Origin: JBJXFY01 sp046155815
GTDB taxonomy: Bacteria; Verrucomicrobiota; Verrucomicrobiia; Limisphaerales; CAIMTB01
Assembly (NCBI GenBank): GCA_046155815.1
Contig: JBJXFY010000005.1
Coordinates: 1-24,870, forward strand
DNA length: 24,870 nt
Direction: 5' to 3'
Shown: positions 1-6,287 of the stretch, piece after piece
How the letters are laid out: each line of letters begins with the position of its first letter
Numbering within the stretch: the stretch's first letter is position 1
Made by a program: the position numbers and the translations under genes
The notes under the pieces: model-generated
The model's input: the letters and a program-made list of their open reading frames with translations, nothing else
Told to the model about the DNA's origin: nothing
Databases searched by the model: none

Positions 1-189
1 GCACCCTGGGGGGCGGGCCTGGGGGGCCGCGCCGGGCCTGAAGGACCACGCCAGCGCGGCGGTGAGCAGCAGGGCCAGCAGGCCCAGCAAGCCCCAGCCG
101 AACACCGGGGCGAACGCCGGGGACACGCCGACGATCTCGCCGGCGACACCGGGGCGCGCGCCGAGGAGGCGGAGGAAAATCTCGCTCAT
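1..189 (-). CDS. Partial hypothetical membrane protein (N-terminal part)
   Basis: An ATG at 189 on the minus strand opens a frame that runs off the window edge, giving about 63 residues. Residues about 24-48 form one clear hydrophobic segment rich in Leu and Ala, preceded by a short amphipathic stretch starting MSEIFLRLLGARPG and followed by an Arg/Pro-rich stretch. This looks like a signal anchor or first membrane helix. It lies downstream of jag on the same strand after about 180 bp, so it may be co-transcribed with it. mnmE or another rpmH-cluster gene might be expected here, but the sequence matches none that I recognise. The function is unknown and the start is the only one I can suggest. 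Confidence 0.4.
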   Translation of the reverse strand, partial: MSEIFLRLLGARPGVAGEIVGVSPAFAPVFGWGLLGLLALLLTAALAWSFRPGAAPQARPPGC

Positions 190-202
190 GCGCCGGACCT
201 CG

Positions 203-325
203 GCTGGGAGCAGGCTCCCGACCTGCGGTGTCCCCTGCCTGGAGCCGGCGGGGCCGCGCCGGGGACGTGGCGTCCGCCGGCTGCCAGCCTGCGATGCGGC
301 AGGTGGCAAGCCTGCGCCACGGGGT
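203..325. repeat. Cluster of short GC-rich imperfect repeats between jag and the partial gene
   Basis: The spacer holds three related units: one near 206-227 with the small palindrome GGGAGCAGGCTCCC, one with CGGCTGCCAGCCTGCGATGC (about 279-298), and one with GGCAGGTGGCAAGCCTGCGC (about 299-318). The shared core is a GGCNNNCAGCCTGC-like word that is partly self-complementary. I see no gene in it. It resembles a small dispersed repeat rather than a regulatory site. Confidence 0.45.
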
Positions 326-373
326 GCGGCGCGGCGGCGGGGCGGTTCATCCGGCGGACGCGGCGGGCCGTGG

Positions 374-820
374 TCAGGCCCGCGGCCGAAGTTGGATGAC
401 CTTCAGGTCCGTGCCGTCAATCTCGATGCTGCGGGTCTCGACGGCCGGATCTTCCTTGAGTGCCTGGTGGACGATGCGCCGGTCGTAGGCGTTCATCGGC
501 TCAAGCTCAAGCGGCTCGCCGGCAGCGCGGACGCTCGCGGCGGCGGCCTGCGCCTTGCGGACCAACTCTTCGCGGGCCTGGGCGCGGTGGTGGCCCACGT
601 CGAGCGTGACGCGCGGCGCGCGCGGGTCGGCCTGGAAGAGGAGGCGGTTGAGCAGGAACTGCAGCGCGGCCAGCGTGGCCCCCTGAGGTCCGATGAGCCG
701 GGCCGGTTCGTCCACGGTGATGTTGAGCAGCAGGCCATCATCGTACGGCTTCTCCTCCGCGCGGGCCTCGGCGAAGCCGAGCTGATGGAGAAGTTCTTCG
801 AGCTTGGGGCGGGCGTCCAT
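374..820 (-). CDS. jag: Jag/KhpB-type KH-R3H RNA-binding protein
   Basis: This 148-residue protein has the two nucleic-acid-binding modules of the Jag (SpoIIIJ-associated, KhpB, EloR) family. A KH-II domain carries the GxxG loop at about residues 43-47 (IGPQG) followed by an ATLAALQFLLNRL helix. A C-terminal R3H domain carries the RxxxH signature at R114/H118, in NAYDRRIVHQAL. The separate Jag-N domain found at the front of many members is absent, so this is the short form. The ATG at 820 lies 4 bp after the yidC stop, so the two are surely co-transcribed, the usual arrangement. In other bacteria the family binds RNA and affects cell elongation or division. That role here is inferred. Confidence 0.88.
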   Translation of the reverse strand: MDARPKLEELLHQLGFAEARAEEKPYDDGLLLNITVDEPARLIGPQGATLAALQFLLNRLLFQADPRAPRVTLDVGHHRAQAREELVRKAQAAAASVRAAGEPLELEPMNAYDRRIVHQALKEDPAVETRSIEIDGTDLKVIQLRPRA

Positions 821-824
821 GAGA

Positions 825-2618
825 TCATTTCGCGCGCTTGGCCGGCGCGGCGGCGGCCTTTTCCGCGGCCGGGTCGTCGAGCTTCCTCGTGAGCTTCATC
901 TGGGCGATGGAGAAGAGGTTCTGGACCGTCCAGTAAAGGGTCAAGCCGGCGGAGAAGCTGTAGAGGAAGACCACGAACATGAGCGGCATGTACTTCATGA
1001 TCTTCTGCTGCATGGGGTCCATGTTGGGCGCCATGGGCGTGAGGCGCGCCTGCCAGAGCATGGTGCCGGCCATCACGATCGGCAGCGGGTTCACGGGGAA
1101 GTTGATCCCGGGAATGGTGAAGATGGTGTCCGAGGCCGAGAGGTCGCAGACCCAGAGGAAGCTGGCGCCGCGAAGCTCGATGGCGGTCTGGAGCATGGCA
1201 TAGAAACCGAGGAAGACGGGGATCTGGAGCAGGATGGGGATGCAGCCGCCGGCGGGGTTCACGCGGTGCTCGCGCATGAATTCCATCAGCTTCTGGTTCA
1301 TCTTCTGGGGGTTGTCCTTGTACTTGTCCTGAAGGGCCTTCATCTGCGGCTGCAGCGCGGCCATGCGCTTCATGGAGCGCGTGCTGGCCTGCGTGAGCGG
1401 GAAGAAGAGCGTCTTGATGATGATCGTGATGACGATGATGGCGAGGCCGTAGGACAGGCCGAAGCCGTGGAGGCCGTTCATGGCCAGCAGCAGGCCCCGC
1501 GCGAAGAAGCCGCTGAAGCGCCCGCCGAAGAAGTTGTCGAAGCCCATCACCACGTCCTGGTCGCCGCCCAGCCGGCTCAGCAGCCGGTACTCGCGCGGGC
1601 CGACGTAGTACGTGTAGCCGCGCACGAGGGCGGAGGCCGGCGGGATGACGAGGCCGGGATAAGCCACCGCGGTCTGGAAACCGAAGAGCGGCGGCCCGGC
1701 GGCCGGCGCTCCGGCCGGATGTGCGAGGTCAATCTGCCGCGCGCGCACGGAGCCGGCGCGGGCCGGCTCGTTCGTGGCGATGGCGATGGCGGCGAAGAAC
1801 TGGTTGTGGACGGCGGCCCAGGCGGTGTTGGTCCACTCGCTGATGAACTCGGCCCGCGGCGTGCCAGGGAAGCAGCCGAGCGTGCGGTTGGCGAACCATG
1901 CCTGGTCAATCCGCTTGTGCCCGCCGTCGCGCCCGGCGAAGAGGCCGAGGAACAACGGCGAGTCGTTGGTATGGACGGGCGCGGCGGTGCCGATCACCAG
2001 CTCGTGCGGCGGCACCATGACATTGGTGGCGGCACGGTTCTCCAGCCGCAGCGTGGCGCTCACGAGGTAGTTCGACTCGGGCCGGAACTCCTTCACGACG
2101 AACAGCCCGCCGGGCAGCGCGCGCTCGGCGATCACCTTGCCGCCCTCCTGCCGCAGCGAGTACGCCTGCGCGCCGTTCCCGGCCTCCGTGCCGAGCACCG
2201 CGAAGAGCGGCGTGGGCGCCAGGCGGTTGAAACGCACGGGCTCCGGCTCGGCCGACCGGTTCCGGCCGCAGGCCACGGTGTCGGGGTAGCCCTTCAGCTC
2301 GACGTGCCGCAGCCCGCCGCCGTGGCTGGTAAAGACGTAGCGCGCGGCGTCGGTCTCGAGCGTGAGCGTCTGCTCGTTCGTGGCCGGCGCGCGGAAGCCG
2401 GGGTCCGCGACGCCGGGCGCGAGGGTTCGGGTGATGACCTCGACCGGATTGGTTGAACCCAGCACTTCGGCCAGCCGTTCGGTGGCGCCCGGCGAGGCCG
2501 GCAGGTTCGTCGCCGGCGGCGGAAGCGGCTTCGGCGGGTACAGCTTGTTCATCAGCGGGTACCACAGGATCAGCACCACGCAGGTCGCCGCGAGCAGCAG
2601 GAGGGATTTGCGGTCCAT
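825..2618 (-). CDS. yidC: Membrane protein insertase YidC/Oxa1
   Basis: A 597-residue insertase that places proteins in the inner membrane, alone or with SecYEG. It has the Gram-negative layout. There is an N-terminal membrane anchor at about residues 6-22, then a proline-rich linker, then a large periplasmic domain to about 360. The conserved Oxa1 core of five membrane helices follows, including the NPAGGCIPILLQIP segment and the YWTVQNLFSIAQ helix. The C-terminus is a basic, Ala/Lys-rich tail ending PAKRAK, suited to ribosome contact. The ATG at 2618 shares its A with the yidD stop (TGATG), which implies translational coupling. It is downstream of rpmH-rnpA-yidD and upstream of jag, the standard order. 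The presence of the periplasmic domain supports a diderm host. Confidence 0.97.
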   Translation of the reverse strand: MDRKSLLLLAATCVVLILWYPLMNKLYPPKPLPPPATNLPASPGATERLAEVLGSTNPVEVITRTLAPGVADPGFRAPATNEQTLTLETDAARYVFTSHGGGLRHVELKGYPDTVACGRNRSAEPEPVRFNRLAPTPLFAVLGTEAGNGAQAYSLRQEGGKVIAERALPGGLFVVKEFRPESNYLVSATLRLENRAATNVMVPPHELVIGTAAPVHTNDSPLFLGLFAGRDGGHKRIDQAWFANRTLGCFPGTPRAEFISEWTNTAWAAVHNQFFAAIAIATNEPARAGSVRARQIDLAHPAGAPAAGPPLFGFQTAVAYPGLVIPPASALVRGYTYYVGPREYRLLSRLGGDQDVVMGFDNFFGGRFSGFFARGLLLAMNGLHGFGLSYGLAIIVITIIIKTLFFPLTQASTRSMKRMAALQPQMKALQDKYKDNPQKMNQKLMEFMREHRVNPAGGCIPILLQIPVFLGFYAMLQTAIELRGASFLWVCDLSASDTIFTIPGINFPVNPLPIVMAGTMLWQARLTPMAPNMDPMQQKIMKYMPLMFVVFLYSFSAGLTLYWTVQNLFSIAQMKLTRKLDDPAAEKAAAAPAKRAK

Positions 2619-2902
2619 CAGGCGGAGGTCTGGGAAAGTTTTTCGCCGGCGGGAAAGGCCGCCGGGGCGGGCACGGGATCATGCCCGCAGCCGCCCCACG
2701 GATGGCAGCGGCACAGGCGGCGCGCGGCCAGCCACGAGCCGGACACCGCGCCGTGCCGGGCGAGCGCCTCGGCGGCGTACTCCGAACAGGTGGGCGTGAA
2801 GCGACAACGCGCACCGGGCCCGAAGAGGATGTTCTTCAGCGGCGACCCCACGAGCCGGTAGGCGCGCACGGCCGTCAGCAGGAGGTCGCGCACCGGGTTC
2901 AT
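2618..2902 (-). CDS. yidD: Membrane protein insertion efficiency factor YidD
   Basis: A 94-residue small protein of the YidD (DUF37, haemolytic-domain) family, thought to help YidC-dependent insertion at the inner face of the membrane. The family core is plain: an amphipathic N-terminus LLLTAVRAYRLVGSPLKNIL, then GARCRFTPTCSEYAAEAL with two conserved cysteines, then CRCHPWGGCGHDPVP with further cysteines. The ATG at 2902 is chosen because it begins the conserved region and overlaps the rnpA stop by four bases (ATGA). The open frame extends further upstream, but only in shadow of rnpA. Its stop overlaps the yidC start. The tail after the HDPVP motif is about 17 residues and not conserved. Confidence 0.93.
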   Translation of the reverse strand: MNPVRDLLLTAVRAYRLVGSPLKNILFGPGARCRFTPTCSEYAAEALARHGAVSGSWLAARRLCRCHPWGGCGHDPVPAPAAFPAGEKLSQTSA

Positions 2903-3270
2903 GCCACGGGCCTCAGCAGGCCGCCCTGCCGTGCCGCGCCCAGGAAGTCGCGCTCCACCGCGGCAAAAGGCTTGCCGGCGATGGAGGGACGGGCGACGAG
3001 CACGGCGTCCACGGTGGCGGTGAGTTCGTATTGGTGCCGGCGGAAGGCCTCGCGGAGCAGGCGGCGGGCGCGGCTGCGGGCGACGCTGTTGCCGACTTTG
3101 CGGCTGACCACGAAGCCCGCGCGGGACACCGGGGCGCCAGGATGGGCAAGCCAGTTCAGGATCAGGCACCCCTGCACCCGCCGGCCGCCCTCGGCCTTGA
3201 GGCGGGCGAAGTCGCCGCGGTGGTGGAGGCGGCGGTCGCGCCCGAGGCGCAGGCGGGCCGGGGCGTTCAA
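2899..3270 (-). CDS. rnpA: Ribonuclease P protein component
   Basis: The 123-residue protein subunit of RNase P, which helps the catalytic RNA remove 5' leaders from tRNA precursors. It shows the family's F/A-x-x-L-K opening (DFARLKAEGGR), the GFVVSRKVGNSVARSR strand and the basic RNR-type helix SRARRLLREAFRRH. Arg replaces the usual Asn-Arg-x-Lys pattern in part. The start is an unusual TTG at 3270. It overlaps the rpmH stop codon (TTGA), so rnpA is probably translated by coupling to rpmH. The next in-frame Met does not occur before the conserved core, which supports TTG. The RNA partner gene (rnpB) is not in the window. Confidence 0.93.
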   Translation of the reverse strand: MNAPARLRLGRDRRLHHRGDFARLKAEGGRRVQGCLILNWLAHPGAPVSRAGFVVSRKVGNSVARSRARRLLREAFRRHQYELTATVDAVLVARPSIAGKPFAAVERDFLGAARQGGLLRPVA

Positions 3271-3404
3271 ACCGGCGTCAGGCGGGCGCGGCCCTGGTTG
3301 CGGCGGCGGCGGATGATCTCGCGGCCGCTCTTGGTGCTCATGCGGGAGAGGAAGCCGTGCTGGCGCTTCCGGCGGATCTTCGACGGCTGGTACTGGCGTT
3401 TCAT
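3267..3404 (-). CDS. rpmH: 50S ribosomal protein L34
   Basis: A 45-residue, strongly basic protein read from the ATG at 3404. It starts MKRQYQPSKIRRKRQHGFL and contains the L34 signature SRMSTKSGREIIRRRRNQGR, so it is the large-subunit protein L34 at its normal length. It is the first gene of the rpmH-rnpA-yidD-yidC-jag cluster, and its stop codon overlaps the TTG start of rnpA. A TTGACA-type promoter lies about 85 bp upstream. In many bacteria dnaA and the origin lie next to rpmH. Here the upstream neighbour is instead a 6S RNA gene on the opposite strand. Confidence 0.97.
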   Translation of the reverse strand: MKRQYQPSKIRRKRQHGFLSRMSTKSGREIIRRRRNQGRARLTPV

Positions 3405-3489
3405 GGAGTCGGATGCTTCAACGTTGGTTCAGCCGCACCGCCACTGCGAACGCCGCGGCCGCCACGCCGGGTCAGGCGCGGAGCCGGCG

Positions 3490-3517
3490 ACGCTACGGAG
3501 GGGAGGGGGGGTGTCAA
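3490..3517 (-). promoter_or_regulatory. Predicted sigma70-type promoter of the rpmH operon
   Basis: On the minus strand a perfect -35 hexamer TTGACA (3517-3512) is followed after 16 bp by TAGCGT (3495-3490), a 3 of 6 match to the -10 consensus. The spacer is C-rich. Transcription would begin near 3483 and leave a leader of about 80 bases before rpmH. No better candidate is visible between here and the rpmH start. Confidence 0.5.
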
Positions 3518-3895
3518 GGCGCCCGGAGCACGCCCGCATCCACCTCCATCGCGATGTGGCCCATGATCCTGATCCCCCGTTCCGGACCGACGCCTGACCG
3601 ATCGCAGGAAAGCAGGCTGAGGCCCGCCATTGCCCAAGGGCCCGGCGCAGCGATTGAGGCGCCTGAGCCCGGCTGCTGCCTGGGGGGAGGCCGGCTCGCC
3701 GCCATCCGCAAAGGCCGCGAGACGCTGGCGAGCCGGCCCCTGCCCCTCCCGATCGCGGAACGGGGGCATCCGCCCAAGGGCCGTGCGGTGGTCGTGGACG
3801 ACGCGCGGCGAATTCGCACTTGTGCGCGGCGGGGTCCGGGAGCATTGGTTATCCGCTGCGCAGCGCGGCGCCGTTCTCTGCCAGTTTTCCGGTTT
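3518..3895. other. Gene-poor spacer with an inverted repeat and a duplicated motif
   Basis: No convincing protein gene lies between the rpmH promoter and the 6S RNA; open frames here are Arg/Pro-rich and resemble no protein. A perfect 12-bp inverted repeat, GGCCGGCTCGCC (3689-3700) and GGCGAGCCGGCC (3727-3738), encloses 26 bases. A motif of the form GATCGC(A)GGAA followed by GCCCAAGGGCC occurs twice, at about 3600-3643 and 3750-3782, on either side of that hairpin. This could be a structured RNA or the remains of a duplication. I found none of the conserved elements of RNase P RNA, SRP RNA or tmRNA, and no DnaA box matching TTATCCACA. Confidence 0.4.
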
Positions 3896-4072
3896 TGCCC
3901 TGCCATGTTCGTGCTTGGCCACAAGCTCCCTGAACCTTGATTCATAAAGGGACCTTCGCCATCGATGGTGGCCGAAAGGCCTTGATTGGACTTCGTAAGC
4001 CACCGGGCTCGGACCCACCCTGAACCCCGCGGTTCAAGGGACATGTACGTCACACGGCATTGCGGTGGGGCA
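3896..4072 (+). ncRNA. ssrS: 6S RNA
   Basis: About 177 bases fit the 6S RNA, the long hairpin that mimics an open promoter and binds housekeeping RNA polymerase. The ends pair: TGCCCTGCC (3896-3904) with GGTGGGGCA (4064-4072), nine pairs counting G-U. As remembered, the E. coli RNA has ATGTTCG followed by GGCCA and CCCTGAGCC on its 5' side; here 3905-3936 reads ATGTTCG, then GGCCA, then CCCTGAACC. The E. coli 3' side has CCTTGAACC and GGTTCAAGGG; here CCCTGAACC (4018-4026) faces GGTTCAAGGG (4031-4040), a small hairpin in the bubble. The tip is GGCC-GAAA-GGCC (3970-3981), a GNRA tetraloop. A terminator follows. Downstream lie rarA and fau, a known neighbourhood of 6S RNA in other phyla. The exact ends are approximate. 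Confidence 0.9.
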
Positions 4073-4081
4073 TTTGTTCCA

Positions 4082-4113
4082 CCCGCCCGGCCCCGCGCCG
4101 GGCGGGATTTTTC
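4082..4113 (+). terminator. Rho-independent terminator of the 6S RNA
   Basis: A perfect 9-bp stem, CCCGCCCGG (4082-4090) and CCGGGCGGG (4098-4106), with a 7-base loop is followed by ATTTTTTCG. It sits 10 bases after the 6S RNA end and well before rarA, so the 6S RNA is probably a separate transcription unit. Confidence 0.85.
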
Positions 4114-4132
4114 GTGCCCCGATGGGAGTGTT

Positions 4133-4206
4133 CCGCAGATTTTGCGGAGCGACGCAGATCGAAAACAGGTGCTCCGCTCATCTGCGTCGCTCCGCGAAGT
4201 CTGCGG
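4133..4206 (+). repeat. Long hairpin repeat (27-bp stem) upstream of rarA
   Basis: The arm 4133-4159 (starting CCGCAGATTTTGCGGAGC) and the arm 4180-4206 (ending CTCCGCGAAGTCTGCGG) are inverted copies matching at 25 of 27 positions, with a 20-base loop. Both mismatches become G-U pairs in a plus-strand RNA, so that RNA would have an unbroken 27-bp stem, whereas the minus-strand RNA would carry A-C mismatches. There is no T-run, so it is not a simple terminator. Words such as CCGCAGAT and ACGCAGAT look like a dispersed palindromic element of the REP or MITE kind. Confidence 0.7.
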
Positions 4207-4268
4207 ATTCTCCTGTGGAGCTGCTTTTCAGACTCGCTCCGGGACCCTCGGCAGCCGCCTCCCCGTGG

Positions 4269-4296
4269 TTTCCATCCGCCCTGCGCCGGCTAAGCT
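4269..4296 (+). promoter_or_regulatory. Possible promoter giving a leaderless rarA mRNA
   Basis: TTTCCA (4269-4274) and TAAGCT (4291-4296) are 16 bp apart, matching 4 and 3 of 6 consensus bases. Transcription would begin within a base or two of the rarA ATG at 4305, where no Shine-Dalgarno sequence is visible. This is a weak match and inferred only. Confidence 0.3.
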
Positions 4297-4304
4297 CGCC
4301 GCAT

Positions 4305-5690
4305 ATGGCGGGCGACGACCTGTTCACGCACGGCGCGCCTCCGGCGGCGCCGGAGCCCTCCGCCGCGCCCCCGTCCACGCATGCCGCCGCGCCGCTCGCG
4401 GCCCGGATGCGTCCGCAGTCGCTCGACGAGTACTCCGGCCAACGGCACATCCTTGCCCCCGGAATGTTGCTCCGCCGCGCCATCGAGGCGGACCGGCTGC
4501 AGTCGCTGATCTTCTACGGCCCGCCGGGCACGGGCAAAACGTCGTTGGCGCAGATCATCGCGAGGCAGACGCGGAGCCGCTTCGAACGGCTGAGCGGCGT
4601 GGAAAGCAACGTGGGCGACATGCGCCGCGTGCTGGCCGCGGCGGCGAACCGCCTCGAAAACACCGGCCGGCCCACGATCCTGTTCATTGACGAGATCCAC
4701 CGCTTCAACAAGGCGCAGCAGGACGTGCTGCTGCCGGACGTGGAGGCGGGCGTGATCCGGCTGATCGGCGCGACGACGCACAACCCGTTTTTCTTCGTCA
4801 ATTCGCCGCTCGTCTCGCGCTCTCAGATTTTTGAGCTCCGGCCGCTGGAGCAGTCGGACATCCTCGCCCTGCTGCACCGCGCGCTGGCGGACCCGGAGCG
4901 CGGCCTCGGCCACCTGCGGATCGAGGCCGCCCCGGCGGCGCTGGAGCATCTGGCCCGCGTGAGCGACGGCGACGCGCGGAAGGCGCTGAATTCGCTGGAA
5001 GTCGCGGGGCTCACCACGCCGCCCGGCGCGGATGGCGTGATCCGTGTGGACCTCGCGGTGGCGGAGCAGTGCATCCAGAAAAAGGCTGTGGTGTACGACG
5101 GCGACGGCGACGCGCACTACGACACAATCTCCGCCTTCATCAAGTCGGTGCGCGGCTCGGACGTGGACGCAGCGCTTTACTGGCTCGCGAAGATGATCCA
5201 CGCGGGGGAAGACCCGCGCTTCATCACGCGGCGGATGATGATCCTGGCCGCGGAGGACATCGGGCTGGCGGAGCCGCTGGCGCTGGTGCTGACCGTGGCG
5301 GCGCATCAGGCGGCGGAGTTCACCGGCTGGCCGGAGGCGCGCATTCCCATCGCCGAGGCGGTGATCTACCTGGCCACGGCGCCGAAGAGCAAGTCGGCCA
5401 TGCTCGCGATTGACGCCGCGGCGGAGGACGTCCGGTGCGGCCGGACGCTGGCGGTGCCGGAGCACCTGCGCGATGGGCACTACGCCGGCGCGAGGCGGCT
5501 CGGCCACGGCCAGGGCTACGAGTATGCGCACGACGGGCCGGGCCATTTCGTGGCCCAGGACCACCTCGGCGCAGCGCGGCGCTACTATGAGCCGACCGAC
5601 CAGGGCACGGAGAAGAAGATCCGCGAGCGCGTCGAGAAGTGGCGCGCCGCGCTGGACGCGGTGCGCGGTGGGAAGGGCGGGCCGGCGTGA
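4305..5690 (+). CDS. rarA: Replication-associated recombination protein A (RarA/MgsA, AAA+ ATPase)
   Basis: A 461-residue clamp-loader-like AAA+ ATPase that acts at stalled replication forks. It has Walker A GPPGTGKTS at about residues 72-80, Walker B ILFIDEIHRF at 125-134, sensor 1 GATTHNPFF at about 155-163 and an SRSQ arginine-finger segment. The C-terminal part has the family's tetramerisation features (RGSDVDAALYWLAKM and EDIGLAEP). The ATG at 4305 is preferred because it is the first Met before the conserved LAARMRPQSLDEYSGQ region. The frame stays open upstream through the hairpin repeat and into the 6S terminator, which cannot be coding. An Ala/Pro-rich 30-residue lead precedes the ATPase domain. 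The stop overlaps the GTG start of fau (GTGA). Confidence 0.95.
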   Translation: MAGDDLFTHGAPPAAPEPSAAPPSTHAAAPLAARMRPQSLDEYSGQRHILAPGMLLRRAIEADRLQSLIFYGPPGTGKTSLAQIIARQTRSRFERLSGVESNVGDMRRVLAAAANRLENTGRPTILFIDEIHRFNKAQQDVLLPDVEAGVIRLIGATTHNPFFFVNSPLVSRSQIFELRPLEQSDILALLHRALADPERGLGHLRIEAAPAALEHLARVSDGDARKALNSLEVAGLTTPPGADGVIRVDLAVAEQCIQKKAVVYDGDGDAHYDTISAFIKSVRGSDVDAALYWLAKMIHAGEDPRFITRRMMILAAEDIGLAEPLALVLTVAAHQAAEFTGWPEARIPIAEAVIYLATAPKSKSAMLAIDAAAEDVRCGRTLAVPEHLRDGHYAGARRLGHGQGYEYAHDGPGHFVAQDHLGAARRYYEPTDQGTEKKIRERVEKWRAALDAVRGGKGGPA

Positions 5691-6283
5691 GCGACGTGGC
5701 CATCGCCGAGGCGGAGAAGGCCCGGCTTCGCCACGAGGTCCGGGCGCGGGTCACGGCGCTCGATGCGTCGGCGCGGCGGGCGGAGTCCGCGGCTCTCTGC
5801 GAGGCCCTGGCCGCCGCGGCGTGCTGGGGGGGCGCACGGACAGTGGCGGGGTACTTCGCCCGGCCAGAAGAACCCGACCTGGCGCCGCTGCTGGCCCGCG
5901 GCGTGGCGGAGGGCAGGCGGCTGGCGCTGCCGCGTTGGAACGGCGCCGAGGACCGGTACGAGCTGGTGTTGGTGCGGAATCCCGCGGCGGATTGCGCGCC
6001 GGGCCGCTTTGGGATTCTGGAGCCGCGGCCGGAACTTCCGGCGCTGGACGCGCGGTTGCTGGACTTGGCGCTCGTGCCGGGTGTAGCCTTCGACCTTGGC
6101 GGACGGAGGCTCGGCCGGGGCGGCGGGTTTTATGACCGGTTGCTGGCCGGGCTGGCGGGCGGCCTGTGCGGCGTGTGCTTCGCGGAGCAGGTCGTGCCCG
6201 AGGTGCCGTCGCTGCCGCACGACGTCCGCATGACGTACTTGGCGACACCGGCGGGCGTGCGGCCGGCCGGGATGCGGGGCTGA
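5687..6283 (+). CDS. fau: 5-formyltetrahydrofolate cyclo-ligase
   Basis: A 198-residue protein of the MTHFS family (YgfA/Fau). It uses ATP to turn 5-formyl-THF into 5,10-methenyl-THF, returning the stored folate to the one-carbon pool. The start is a GTG at 5687 overlapping the rarA stop. The protein begins with the basic helix EKARLRHEVRARV, as expected, and ends with the phosphate-binding signature LGRGGGFYDRLLAGL, followed by CFAEQVVPEVPSLPHDVRM, which carries the conserved histidine near the end. In proteobacteria this gene directly follows the 6S RNA gene; here rarA lies between them. It is coupled to rarA and lies 4 bp before rny, so the three form one operon. Confidence 0.94.
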   Translation: MSDVAIAEAEKARLRHEVRARVTALDASARRAESAALCEALAAAACWGGARTVAGYFARPEEPDLAPLLARGVAEGRRLALPRWNGAEDRYELVLVRNPAADCAPGRFGILEPRPELPALDARLLDLALVPGVAFDLGGRRLGRGGGFYDRLLAGLAGGLCGVCFAEQVVPEVPSLPHDVRMTYLATPAGVRPAGMRG

Positions 6284-6287
6284 ACTC

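Noticed and set aside
62..892. Plus-strand open frame across jag and the repeat region
   Set aside because: Antisense to jag, which shows clear KH and R3H motifs; the predicted peptide is low-complexity.
3405..3895. Replication origin next to rpmH
   Set aside because: No dnaA gene and no cluster of TTATCCACA boxes; only one weak TTATCCGCT at about 3849, and no AT-rich unwinding region.
3518..3895. RNase P RNA, SRP RNA or tmRNA in the spacer
   Set aside because: The conserved cores (for example GGAAAGTCC, GGAAGG-GCAGC, a tag reading frame ending in ALAA) are not present on either strand.
4018..4045. Sequence like a tRNA T-arm (GGTTCAAGGG)
   Set aside because: No acceptor stem, D-arm or anticodon arm can be built around it; it is the 3'-side hairpin of the 6S RNA.
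4133..4206. Hairpin as terminator of an upstream gene
   Set aside because: No T-run follows on either strand, and a proper terminator already lies at 4082-4113.
4290..5564. Minus-strand open frame opposite rarA
   Set aside because: Arg/His-rich shadow caused by GC skew at codon positions; rarA is well supported.
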